Source: Sphingomonas hengshuiensis (GTDB lineage: Bacteria > Pseudomonadota > Alphaproteobacteria > Sphingomonadales > Sphingomonadaceae). Taken from it: a stretch of DNA of 64,000 bases. Location: contig NZ_CP010836.1 in the NCBI RefSeq assembly GCF_000935025.1, positions 1,178,001-1,242,000 on the forward strand, given 5' to 3'. This document shows positions 52,944 to 61,660 of this stretch, in pieces. The stretch's first letter is position 1, and each line of letters starts with the position of its first letter. The notes under the pieces are model-generated. The model did not search any database. It had not been told where the DNA came from and saw only the letters and a program-made list of their open reading frames with translations. Both the position numbers and the translations under genes were made by a program.

Positions 52944-53971
52944 ATGGAGAAGGTTACAACGATCGGTCTGGATATCGCGAAGTCGGTTTTTCAGGTGCAT
53001 GGGGTGAATGCGGATGGTGAGGTGGTAGTCCGCCGCCAGTTGACGCGAGCCAGGATGCTGCCGTTCTTCGCGAAGCTGCCGCGCTGTCTCGTGGGCATCG
53101 AGGCGTGCAACAACTCGCATTACTGGGCGCGCGAACTGACCGCGCTGGGTCATGATGTGAAACTGATGCCGGCGCAGTACGTGAAGCCCTATGTCAAGCG
53201 AGGGAAGAACGATGCTGCCGATGCCGAGGCGATCTGCGAAGCGGTGACACGCCCGACGATGCGCTTCGTTGCGGTGAAGAGCCCGGAGCAGCAGAGCCTG
53301 ATGATGTTGCACCGGGTGCGGCTGATGCTGAACCGGCAGCGCACGCAGCTCTCCAACGCGATCCGTGCCACATCTCGGAGTTTGGCATCGTGGCGCCAGT
53401 TGGCAGGCTCGGCGTTGATCGGCTGCTCGAGGTGGTCGCCGATGCTAGCGACGATCGCGTTCCAGAGGATGCGCGTCTCTGTCTGCAGATGCTGGCAGCG
53501 CAGCTCGAAGTCGTGAAGCAGCAGATCCTCGAGAACGATCGGCGCGTGCTTGCCAGCGCGCGGCGAACCGAGCTCGGGCGCAGGCTGATGGATATCCCCG
53601 GTGTCGGGCCGCTCCTGGCGAGCGCGTTCGTCGCCTCGGTTGCCGACCCCACCATGTTCAGGACAGGTCGCGACCTGGCCGCCTGGATCGGCCTCGTGCC
53701 CAAGCAGAACTCATCTGGCGGGAAGGATCGGCTCGGCAGCATAACGCGTGCCGGCAACCGTTATCTCCGGCAGATGCTCGTCGTCGGCGCCATGGCGGTA
53801 ATCCGCTACGCGCAGCGACACGGCACAAAGCGGGCTTGGCTAGTGCGACTGCTCGCACGCCGGCCGACCAAGGTTGCCGCAGTGGCACTCGCCAACAAGA
53901 ACGCCCGGATGGTCTGGGCGCTGATGACCAGCGGCGAGCGCTATCGCGAGCCGATGCCGATAGCGGCGTAG
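52944..53971 (+). pseudogene. IS1111-type transposase, frameshifted
   Basis: The two reading frames 52944-about 53369 and about 53371-53971 together make a normal IS110/IS1111 transposase closely related to the one at 33871-34893. The first has IGLDIAKSVFQVHGV, IEACNNSHYW and KNDAADAEAICEA. The second has DIPGVGPLLASAFVA and GSITRAGNRYLRQML. Between NAIRA and SEFGIVAP one C appears to be missing at about 53369-53370. The ribosome site GGAAGGAGAGTCGCC precedes the ATG. The copy is inactive unless frameshifting restores it. Confidence 0.8.
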
Positions 53972-54174
53972 AACTTTAGCGCGAGGCTCGCGCATACGAG
54001 GTTGGGAAGGGCAAAGAGGAGTTGATGCACAAAGCCGGTTGAAACCGCCGGATCGGGAAAACCCATTTTGGGCCTGGCGCTTCAAGCGCGAGCAATAGGT
54101 CGGGACCCGGTTCGCGCGAAAGGCATCATGGCCAGCGGCGCATGTCAAAGCCGCATCGAAAGGCCGGACACATG
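53972..54174 (+). ncRNA. Candidate bridge (seek) RNA region of the frameshifted IS1111-like element
   Basis: Non-coding sequence downstream of the transposase that shares ordered blocks (CCGGTTGA, ATCATGGCCAGCGG, GGCCGGACACATG) with 34894-35096. This suggests the conserved guide RNA and right end of the element. It is inferred from the comparison of the two copies in this window. Confidence 0.45.
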
Positions 54175-54250
54175 GCAGCCTCGACCAGCGGAATGCACAT
54201 CCTCAGAAAACCCTTTGCCAACGGAGGGCCGTCCACACACGGCCCATTTC

Positions 54251-55282
54251 CTATGCGCTGCCCGACTCGCCGTCAGGGTCCAGCGGTCCCTCAATCTGTC
54301 TGCGCCCCGCGGCGATGCGCGCATCCATCGCGGCCTTGTGGCGCGCGCGGCGGATAGGTTCGCGGGCATCATTGACCTGATTGCAATGCAGGCAAGTGCC
54401 CCATTTGTAATCGTCCTCGGCCAGCACATCGCAGCGGCAGCCATCGACCCCGCAGGACTCGCGCAGGACGGTTCTGGTAACGGCGCACACCGCGCAGAAC
54501 AGCTGATCCTCGCTTCCGTCGAGAAGCTGGGCGAAGCGCGAGCCGGCTTCCCAGTCGAGCTGATCGCTCGAGCAACTCAGGCACATGAACGCCCGTCGCC
54601 GCTTGTCGAACCCGAAATGCTGGCGGATATAACGCGGCGCGACCACCTTCTGCAGAAGCTCAAAATCGTTAAGGAGCCCGGTCTCGACATCGGCGCCGCC
54701 CGCGATCGCATAGCCGTCGTTGAGTTCGTGATCCATGCGCGCCGCGGCCCATCTCACCTCGGGAAACAGCGCAGCATGGGTATCGAGGATCAGTATCAGG
54801 ATGTCGCGTGCGTCCGATACGATCCGATGACCGCCAAGGTGGACGATTTTGTTACGCGCGCGCCGGCCCTCCTCGAAAAGCCTTGTGAAATTGGCATCGA
54901 GCGGTGTGTCGCAAACCGTATTGTGGACGCGCACCAGATCGGCGGCATCGAGGGTGCGGAACTCCTCGAACGAGGTCGGTCGCCGATCAGCGCCGGAGGG
55001 CCATAGCCGCGGTTCGCCGACCAGCAGCAGATAGGGGCTGACGGCTGCTACGCGCGCCTTTAGCCCCAGTTCCTGCGCTTGGTGGACCATGACCAGAGCG
55101 TGGCGCAGCGCCGGCTGGCGAGAGGCATGGTATTCCTCGCGGACACTGCCGTCATCGTCCCAAGTCTCAACCTGGGTCCGCTCAAGCAGCCGGAACACTC
55201 CGAGCGCGGTCTCCCAAGCCATGTTCAGCAGCGCTCGTGCCGAGCCATTGAGATCGTCGGACGTTGGAAGGTCGGTGATCAT
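54251..55282 (-). CDS. HEPN-like protein with multiple C-terminal zinc-binding motifs
   Basis: A 343-residue protein. A helical N-terminal domain includes EEGRRARNKIVHLGG, with R143-N144 and H148 giving the R-x4-H HEPN signature. The C-terminal part has CLSC, CAVC, CGVDGCRC and CLHC clusters, enough for two or more zinc ribbons, then an arginine-rich tail. The overall plan (HEPN then zinc ribbon) repeats that of the protein at 49507-50442. The ATG at 55282 is used; a TTG nine codons upstream is possible. It is encoded alone, opposite in strand to the defence-like cluster, and next to the tRNA-Glu that borders the core genome. Confidence 0.6.
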   Translation of the reverse strand: MITDLPTSDDLNGSARALLNMAWETALGVFRLLERTQVETWDDDGSVREEYHASRQPALRHALVMVHQAQELGLKARVAAVSPYLLLVGEPRLWPSGADRRPTSFEEFRTLDAADLVRVHNTVCDTPLDANFTRLFEEGRRARNKIVHLGGHRIVSDARDILILILDTHAALFPEVRWAAARMDHELNDGYAIAGGADVETGLLNDFELLQKVVAPRYIRQHFGFDKRRRAFMCLSCSSDQLDWEAGSRFAQLLDGSEDQLFCAVCAVTRTVLRESCGVDGCRCDVLAEDDYKWGTCLHCNQVNDAREPIRRARHKAAMDARIAAGRRQIEGPLDPDGESGSA

Positions 55283-55561
55283 TGGATTGATCTGTCCGTT
55301 AGCGTTCAACGACTGCTATAGCTACCCGCGAATTTTAAAGCTGCCAGTCCGGAACCGGCCCACAACCGGTCATTTTCCCATTCAATTTCTCGTTAAGTGG
55401 GAGACGGTCGATTGTTCGCCCCTGATCTAAAACGGCAATTAATGGCCCAGATAGGTCCAAGACCGCCCATTAAAGCCGACAGAAAGTGTGGGACCGAATG
55501 TGGGCACAGAATTCGCGATACCACCAAAAAGCACCGAATCCCGTCGATTCTGGCTTGACGA

Positions 55562-55636
55562 TGGTGACCCCTACGGGAATCGAACCCGTGCTTCAGCCGT
55601 GAAAGGGCCGCGTCCTAACCGCTAGACGAAGGGGCC
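55562..55636 (-). tRNA. tRNA-Glu (anticodon UUC)
   Basis: Read on the minus strand, the 75 bases start GGCCCCTTCGTCTAGCGG and end GGGGTCACCA. They fold into a full cloverleaf: acceptor pairs, a D-arm with TAGCGGTTAGGA, an anticodon loop CTTTCAC (UUC), and a T-arm GGGTTCGATTCCC. The 3' CCA is encoded. It separates accessory DNA on the left from conserved housekeeping genes on the right and could serve as an island attachment site. Confidence 0.95.
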
Positions 55637-55686
55637 GTTTAGCGTGGAGCGGGCAACTAGGCAAAGCGGGGCCGCTGGTCAAGCCG

Positions 55687-57450
55687 TCAATCGGCCCATG
55701 CTGCATCTTCCACATGTAATTCGGCGGCGGGGCGGCTGCCCCAGTCGTCGATGCGGGCGCGGCCGGCGAGCCACAGCTTGCGGTGGCGGGGGGCGGAGAG
55801 CAACGCCTGGCCCAGTTCGCTGTCGGCCTGGCGGAACGCCATCGCCTTCAGGCTGCCGCCGTCGCCGCCGGTGACGATCGCGCGGACATGGCCGTTGCCG
55901 ACGACATCGGCCTTGATCACGCTCACCGGTCCTGCCGCCACGCGCGGGGCGGGCCAGCCCATGCCGTAAGGGCCGCCGGCCTCCATCGCGGTCACCAGCC
56001 CGGGCGACACCCCGCCGGGCGCCAGCACGGCGTCGAGCAGCAGCGCGCGCTCGCCCATCGCCTCGGCGATCCGAGTCGCTAGGCGCTCGTCGAGGAAATC
56101 TGCGAACGCATCGATCGCGTCCTCGGCGATCGTCACGCCGCATGCCATCGCGTGCCCGCCGCCGGCCTGGAGCAGCCCGGCCTCCTTCGCGGCCAGCACC
56201 GCGGCGCCCAGGTCGACGCCGGGGATCGAGCGCCCCGAACCCTTGCCCACGCCGTGTTCGTCCACCGCGATGACGATCGCCGGGCGCCCGAGCTTTTCCT
56301 TGAGCCGCCCCGCGACGATCCCGATCACCCCGGCATGCCATCCGCGCGCGGCCACGATCGCGACGCTGCGATTGCCCTTGGCGCCGGTCAGCGCCTCGGC
56401 GGCAAGCTGGACCTCGCCTTCGATCGCGCGCCGCTCTTCGTTGAGGATATTGAGCTCCTCGGCGATCGCCCGCGCCTCGTCGGGATCGCGCGTCGTCAAC
56501 AGCCGCACCCCCAGGTCGGAGCGGCCCACGCGCCCGCCGGCATTGATCCGCGGCCCCAGCGCAAAGCCCAGATCGGTGCAGCCCGGCGCCTTGGTCAGCC
56601 GCGCCGCCTCGATCAGCGCGTTCATCCCGATATTGCGGCGCTGGCCCATCACCTTGAGCCCCTGCGCGACAAAGGCGCGGTTGAGCCCTTTCAGCGACGC
56701 CACGTCGGCCACCGTGCCCAGCGCGACCAGATCGAGCAGATCGAGCAGCCGCGGCTCCGGGCGGCTGCCGAAATACCCCCGCGCGCGCAGAGTCCGCACC
56801 AAAGCCGCGCCGAGCAGGAACGCCATCCCCACTGCGGCAAGGTGCCCGAACGCCGCGCCCGCATCCTCGTCGAGCCGGTTGGGGTTCACCAGCGCAAAGG
56901 CGGCGGGCAGTTCGGGCGTGCATTTATGATGGTCGCACACGATCACCTCGGCGCCCGCGTCGCGCGCCATCGCCAGCGCCTCGAACGCCTGCGCGCCGCA
57001 ATCGACCGTGACGATCAGGCTCGCGCCCTCGGCCTTGAGCCGCACCAGCGCCTCGCCCGACGGGCCATAGCCCTCCATCAGCCGGTCGGGGATATAGGGC
57101 CGCGCCTCGATCCCCAGGTCGCGCAGCAACAGGATCAGCAGCGCCGCAGAGGTCGCCCCGTCGACATCGTAATCGCCGAAGATCGCGACCTGCTCGCCCG
57201 CCTGCACCGCATCGGCGAGCCGCTCGGCGGCCTTGTCCATGTCGCGGAAGATCGAGGGGTCGGGCATGAACGCGCGGATGCTGGGCGCGCGGTGGTCGTC
57301 CAGCGCCTCGCGCGGGCAGCCGCGGGCGAGGAGCAGCTGGGTGACGAGGTCGTCGGGGGCGAAACCGGGGTCGCGCGCATCCGCCGCCAGCCCGCGCCAG
57401 CGCCAGGGCTGGCCGAGGATCGACCGGTGGATATTCAATACGGAGGACAT
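55687..57450 (-). CDS. recJ: Single-stranded-DNA-specific exonuclease RecJ
   Basis: A 587-residue protein with the DHH phosphoesterase motifs of RecJ: FGDYDVDGATSAALL (about residue 90), IVTVDCG, VCDHHKC (the DHH motif) and VALGTVADV. The DHHA1 domain carries GWHAGVIGIVAGRL, and GSGRSIPGVDL and GGGHAMACG follow. It degrades ssDNA 5' to 3' in recombination and mismatch repair. The ATG at 57450 gives the usual N-terminus; the longer frame runs into the lptG gene. It lies 50 bases downstream of lptG on the same strand. Confidence 0.95.
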   Translation of the reverse strand: MSSVLNIHRSILGQPWRWRGLAADARDPGFAPDDLVTQLLLARGCPREALDDHRAPSIRAFMPDPSIFRDMDKAAERLADAVQAGEQVAIFGDYDVDGATSAALLILLLRDLGIEARPYIPDRLMEGYGPSGEALVRLKAEGASLIVTVDCGAQAFEALAMARDAGAEVIVCDHHKCTPELPAAFALVNPNRLDEDAGAAFGHLAAVGMAFLLGAALVRTLRARGYFGSRPEPRLLDLLDLVALGTVADVASLKGLNRAFVAQGLKVMGQRRNIGMNALIEAARLTKAPGCTDLGFALGPRINAGGRVGRSDLGVRLLTTRDPDEARAIAEELNILNEERRAIEGEVQLAAEALTGAKGNRSVAIVAARGWHAGVIGIVAGRLKEKLGRPAIVIAVDEHGVGKGSGRSIPGVDLGAAVLAAKEAGLLQAGGGHAMACGVTIAEDAIDAFADFLDERLATRIAEAMGERALLLDAVLAPGGVSPGLVTAMEAGGPYGMGWPAPRVAAGPVSVIKADVVGNGHVRAIVTGGDGGSLKAMAFRQADSELGQALLSAPRHRKLWLAGRARIDDWGSRPAAELHVEDAAWAD

Positions 57451-57500
57451 GGCGGCGTTCTGGACGCGGCAGGAAGCGATGTCGAGGGCAGGCGGGGCCG

Positions 57501-58598
57501 CTACTCCTCGGTGCGCAACAACACCGCCTCGCCGATCATCAGGAACAGCAGGAACGGCGCCCATGCGGCGAGGAAGGGCGGGTAGGCGCCGAGATTGCCC
57601 ATCGCCAGCGCGAAATTGTCCGCGACGAAATAGAGGAAGCCCAGCGCCATCCCCATCACCGCGCGCACGAACAGCTTGCCCGATCGCGCCAGCCCGAACG
57701 CCGCGACGGCGCCCAGCAGCGGCATCAGCACCGAAGAGAGCGGCCCGGACAGCTTGTGCCACAGCGACCCCTCCAGCGCCTTGGTGGGGCGTCCGGCGGT
57801 CTTCAGCTCGTCGATCGCTTCCTTCAGCCCGCCGAACGACATGCTGTCGGCATCGACATGCGCCAGCGTGAACTGGTCGGGGCGCACCCCGCCGGCGATC
57901 TGCACCGTGCCTTCGTTGAAGATCGTCCCGCTGGCGACGTCGAAGCGTTTGGCATTTGCGATCCGCCAGCCATTGCCATGGCGCCAGCCCTGGGTGCTGG
58001 TGATGATCGAATCGAGCGTGCCGCCCTTGCGCTGATAGGCGGTGATGCCGAACAACTGCACCTGCTCGCCGCGCCCCCTGATCTGGTCGACCGCGATCAG
58101 ATGGTCGCCGTCGCGCACCCACACATTCGCCCGGTCACCGCGGTCGATCGGCAGCGGGCCGTAATCGACCTTTTTCCACTGCGCGAGCGTGGCGGTCGCG
58201 CGGGTGACGACTCGGTCGTTGAATGCGAACGAAATCACCGCGACAACAAACCCGCTCAGGATCAGCGGCACCAGCACCTGATGCGCCGACAGGCCTGACG
58301 CCTTCATCGCGATCACTTCGCTGTTCTGGTTGAGCTGCGACAGCGTCAGGATGGTGCCGAGCAGCACCGAAAAGGGCAGGAAGTTCGACACGATCTGCGG
58401 AATGCGCAGCGACAGATAGCGCCAGATCTGCGCGTCGCCATTGCCCGCATAGGCCAGGATCTTGCCCGATTCGCTCAACAGGTCGAGCGCCTGGAGAACC
58501 AGCACCAGCGCCATCAATATGGCGAAGGTGCGGACCAGGAACATCCGCGCCATGTAGAGCGCGACCGCCGGCGACGGGAACAGGTTGAACAGGTTCAT
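57501..58598 (-). CDS. lptG: LPS export ABC transporter permease LptG
   Basis: A 365-residue YjgP/YjgQ family permease. Three N-terminal helices are followed by a periplasmic beta-jellyroll domain (about 125-265, including GRGEQVQLFGITAYQRKGG) and three C-terminal helices. It forms the transmembrane part of LptB2FG with LptF, pulling lipopolysaccharide or, in sphingomonads, related glycolipids out of the inner membrane. Its start overlaps the lptF stop (ATGA). Confidence 0.85.
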   Translation of the reverse strand: MNLFNLFPSPAVALYMARMFLVRTFAILMALVLVLQALDLLSESGKILAYAGNGDAQIWRYLSLRIPQIVSNFLPFSVLLGTILTLSQLNQNSEVIAMKASGLSAHQVLVPLILSGFVVAVISFAFNDRVVTRATATLAQWKKVDYGPLPIDRGDRANVWVRDGDHLIAVDQIRGRGEQVQLFGITAYQRKGGTLDSIITSTQGWRHGNGWRIANAKRFDVASGTIFNEGTVQIAGGVRPDQFTLAHVDADSMSFGGLKEAIDELKTAGRPTKALEGSLWHKLSGPLSSVLMPLLGAVAAFGLARSGKLFVRAVMGMALGFLYFVADNFALAMGNLGAYPPFLAAWAPFLLFLMIGEAVLLRTEE

Positions 58599-59806
58599 GC
58601 GGCGGCACTCGATCCGGGCGCCCGGCGGCGGCGGAAGGGAAGATAGCGGCCCAGCGCCTTGCCCAGCTTGGAGAATGCCTTTTCAAGCGCGCCGATCGGC
58701 TGCCCGCCGGGGACATAGGCCAAAGTATAGTACATCCAGAAGGTCAGCCCCGCGAAGATCGCAAAGGGCACCCACAGCGCGATCAGCGGGTCGATCCGCC
58801 CCAGGCTGCCGATCGCCTGCGCATATTCGTTGACCTTGTGATAGGTCACGATGATCACGATCGACAGGAACACGCCCAGCGCCGAGGTCGATCGCTTGGG
58901 CGGCACGCCGAGCGAGGCGGCGAGCATCGGCAGCAGGAACATCGACATCACTTCGGCCATCCGGAAATGGAAGGCCGCGCGGCTGGTCTCGCGCTCGACC
59001 GGATCCGCGTTGCGATCGCGCCCGATCACGGCGAGTTCGGGCAGGGTGCGCTCGATATTCTTGTCGCCGCGGCGGCGGAACTGCTCATATTTGGGCAGCG
59101 GGATCGGCAGATTATGCGTGGTGAAGGTCAGCACGCGCGGCACCGGCGAGCTTTTGTCCGAATGCACCAGCGTGCCGTTGGTCAGCCGCAGGATGATCGT
59201 GTCGGGATCGTCCGATCGCAGGAACTGGCCCTTTTCGGCGGTCACCGCCAGCGGGCTGCCTTCGTTGGTCATCATCTGGACGAAGATGCCCGAAAGGTCG
59301 CGGCCCGAATTGGCGCTGCCTTCGATGCGCAGCGTCATCTTCGCGCCGAACTGGGTGAATTCGCCGACCTTGATCGACGCGCCGAGCGCGCCCGAGCGCA
59401 GTTCGAAGCGGAGCTGCTCGTAATTATAGCGCGCGCGCGGCTGGATATAGCCGACGATCGCGAGGTTGAGCAGCGCCAGCGCGACCGCGTACATATAGGG
59501 GACGCGCAGCATCCGCGTGTAGCTGATCCCCACGCCGCGCAGCACGTCGAGCTCGGACGATGTCGCCAGCCGCCGGAACGCGAGCAGGCAGCCGAGCATC
59601 AGCCCGATCGGAATGCCCAGCCCCAGATATTCGGGGAGCAGATTGGCCAGCATCCGCCAGATCACATTGACCGGCCCGCCCTCCGCCGCGACGAAATCGA
59701 GCAGGATGCGCATCCGGTCGAGGATCAGCAGCATCGCCGCGATGAGCAGCGTGGAGATCAGCGGCATGGCCATCAGCCGCGCCATATAGCGATCGATCAG
59801 GTGCAT
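58595..59806 (-). CDS. lptF: LPS export ABC transporter permease LptF
   Basis: A 403-residue YjgP/YjgQ family permease starting MHLIDRYMARLMAMPL. It has helices near 15-35, 55-85 and 100-120, a jellyroll domain from about 125 to 280, and three C-terminal helices, ending in a basic tail. It is the partner of LptG, translationally coupled to it. Which of the pair is LptF and which LptG follows the usual gene order. Confidence 0.85.
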   Translation of the reverse strand: MHLIDRYMARLMAMPLISTLLIAAMLLILDRMRILLDFVAAEGGPVNVIWRMLANLLPEYLGLGIPIGLMLGCLLAFRRLATSSELDVLRGVGISYTRMLRVPYMYAVALALLNLAIVGYIQPRARYNYEQLRFELRSGALGASIKVGEFTQFGAKMTLRIEGSANSGRDLSGIFVQMMTNEGSPLAVTAEKGQFLRSDDPDTIILRLTNGTLVHSDKSSPVPRVLTFTTHNLPIPLPKYEQFRRRGDKNIERTLPELAVIGRDRNADPVERETSRAAFHFRMAEVMSMFLLPMLAASLGVPPKRSTSALGVFLSIVIIVTYHKVNEYAQAIGSLGRIDPLIALWVPFAIFAGLTFWMYYTLAYVPGGQPIGALEKAFSKLGKALGRYLPFRRRRAPGSSAAA

Positions 59807-59968
59807 GGGCGTCGCGCGCTAGCCTTGTGCTCATGGAACGACGGCCAGGCGCCATTCGGTACAATGTGGACAGCCTATACCGGCGCTTCGGGCAGGCGCC
59901 ACCCCGAAAGTGGCGAACTGCCCACGCCATGGGGTGACGGACGGGCGCACTTCTCTATATGACGCGAC

Positions 59969-61018
59969 ATGCATTTTCTCGATCAAGCAAAGATTTTCGT
60001 CCGTTCGGGCGCCGGTGGACCCGGTGCCGTCAGTTTCCGGCGTGAAAAGTTCATCGAATATGGCGGCCCCGATGGCGGCAATGGCGGCAAGGGCGGCGAT
60101 ATCATCTTCGAAGCCGTGCCGGGGCTGAACACGCTGATCGACTTCCGTTATACCCAGCATTTCCGGGCGCCGCGCGGGCATGGCGGCTCGGGTTCGAACC
60201 GGACCGGCGCGGGCGGCGACGATCTGCTGATCAAGGTGCCGATCGGCACCCAGATCCTGGCCGATGACGATGATCGCACGTTGCTCGCCGACCTGACCCA
60301 GGCCGGCCAGCGCATCGTGTTCCTGCGCGGCGGCGATGGCGGGCGCGGCAATGCGAGCTACAAGACCTCGACCAACCGCGCGCCCCGCCAGCACGGCACC
60401 GGCTGGCCCTATGAAGAGGCCTGGGTGTGGCTGCGGCTCAAGCTGCTCGCCGATGCCGGGCTGGTCGGGCTGCCCAATGCGGGCAAGTCGACCTTCATCA
60501 ACCAGGTGACCAATGCCCAGGCCAAGGTCGGCGCCTATGCCTTCACCACCACCCGGCCCCAGCTCGGCGTGGTGCGGCACAAGATGCGCGAATTCGTCGT
60601 GGCCGATATCCCCGGCCTGATCGAGGGCGCGGCGGACGGGGCGGGGATCGGCGACCGCTTCCTCGGGCATATCGAGCGGTGCCGCGTGCTGCTCCATCTG
60701 GTCGACGCCAACGACGCCAGCGTCGCGGAAAGCTATCGCATCGTCCAGGACGAGCTGGAAAATTACGGCGCCGGCCTCACCGACAAGCGCGTGATCGTCG
60801 CGCTCAACAAGATCGACATGCTCGACGACGAACTCATCGCCGCGCTTTCGGCGGAGCTGGAGGAGGCGAGCGGCGCCGAAGTCATCCCGATCTCGGCCGC
60901 TGCGGGCACCGGAGTCGACTGGGTGCTCGACAAGCTGCTCGAGGCGATCGGCGACAGCGCCAGCCCGGTGAGCGCCGACGACGAGGGCGAGGACGAGATC
61001 ACCTGGTCGCCGGTGTGA
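59969..61018 (+). CDS. obgE: GTPase ObgE/CgtA
   Basis: A 349-residue Obg GTPase. The glycine-rich Obg fold (1-158, DGGNGGKGGDI; HGGSGSNRTG; GGDGGRGNASY) is followed by the G domain with G1 GLPNAGKST, G2-G3 FTTTRPQLG and DIPGLIEGA, G4 NKIDML and G5 ISAAAG. The short acidic C-terminus is normal for alphaproteobacteria. The protein is essential for ribosome assembly and growth control. It is divergent from lptF. Confidence 0.95.
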   Translation: MHFLDQAKIFVRSGAGGPGAVSFRREKFIEYGGPDGGNGGKGGDIIFEAVPGLNTLIDFRYTQHFRAPRGHGGSGSNRTGAGGDDLLIKVPIGTQILADDDDRTLLADLTQAGQRIVFLRGGDGGRGNASYKTSTNRAPRQHGTGWPYEEAWVWLRLKLLADAGLVGLPNAGKSTFINQVTNAQAKVGAYAFTTTRPQLGVVRHKMREFVVADIPGLIEGAADGAGIGDRFLGHIERCRVLLHLVDANDASVAESYRIVQDELENYGAGLTDKRVIVALNKIDMLDDELIAALSAELEEASGAEVIPISAAAGTGVDWVLDKLLEAIGDSASPVSADDEGEDEITWSPV

Positions 61019-61066
61019 GGGCCTCGGGCGCTTGGCGGCGGCGGGGCGGAGGCGTATAACCGCCTT

Positions 61067-61624
61067 ATGGCGACGCGAACCGAATATCCGCTGCTGACCG
61101 CCGAGGAGTTCCTCCAGATCGATTTCGGCGACCGCAAGGCCGAACTCGACAATGGCGTCATTCGGATGATGGCGGGCGGGACCGCCCGCCATGCACAGGT
61201 GCAGACGAACATACTCGTCGCGCTCGCCCCGCGTTTGCGCGGCACCGGCTGCGCGCCGTATAATTCGGACATGGGCGCCCGCACGCGCGATCATTCGGTG
61301 CGCTATCCCGATGTCAGCGTCTATTGCGGTCGCGGCGACGCCTCCAACGACGACGCGCTCACATTCGACGATCCGCGCGTGATCTTCGAAGTCCTGTCCG
61401 CGGGGACCGCGCGTACCGATCTGCGCGTGAAGCTGGACGAGTATAAGGAAATGCCCAGCGTCGATACGATCGTGTTCGTCGACATCGCCAGCGAACGCCT
61501 GCGCGTCGTGCAGCGCACCGGGCCGAAAGGCTGGAACGAAGTGGTGCATGACATGCCGTTCGACGTGCCGCTGCCGTCGTTGGGCCTCACCATCCCCCAC
61601 GCCGAGATTTTCGCCCGCGATTGA
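61067..61624 (+). CDS. Uma2 family endonuclease-like protein (DUF820)
   Basis: A 185-residue protein with the Uma2 pattern: LTAEEFLQIDF ... KAELDNGVIRMMAGG, then ARHAQVQTNILVAL, the catalytic-type RYPDVSVY, VIFEVLSAGT and KLDEYKEMPSVD. These are PD-(D/E)XK-fold proteins whose biological role is poorly known. It sits alone between obgE and proB. Confidence 0.85.
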   Translation: MATRTEYPLLTAEEFLQIDFGDRKAELDNGVIRMMAGGTARHAQVQTNILVALAPRLRGTGCAPYNSDMGARTRDHSVRYPDVSVYCGRGDASNDDALTFDDPRVIFEVLSAGTARTDLRVKLDEYKEMPSVDTIVFVDIASERLRVVQRTGPKGWNEVVHDMPFDVPLPSLGLTIPHAEIFARD

Positions 61625-61660
61625 TTGGCGCCGCGCCGCGCAGCCGCTAAGCGACCCCGC

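Noticed and set aside
58838..59962. 374-codon plus-strand frame, and similar His/Arg-rich frames at 56152-57585
   Set aside because: They are antisense to lptF and recJ and have shadow composition.
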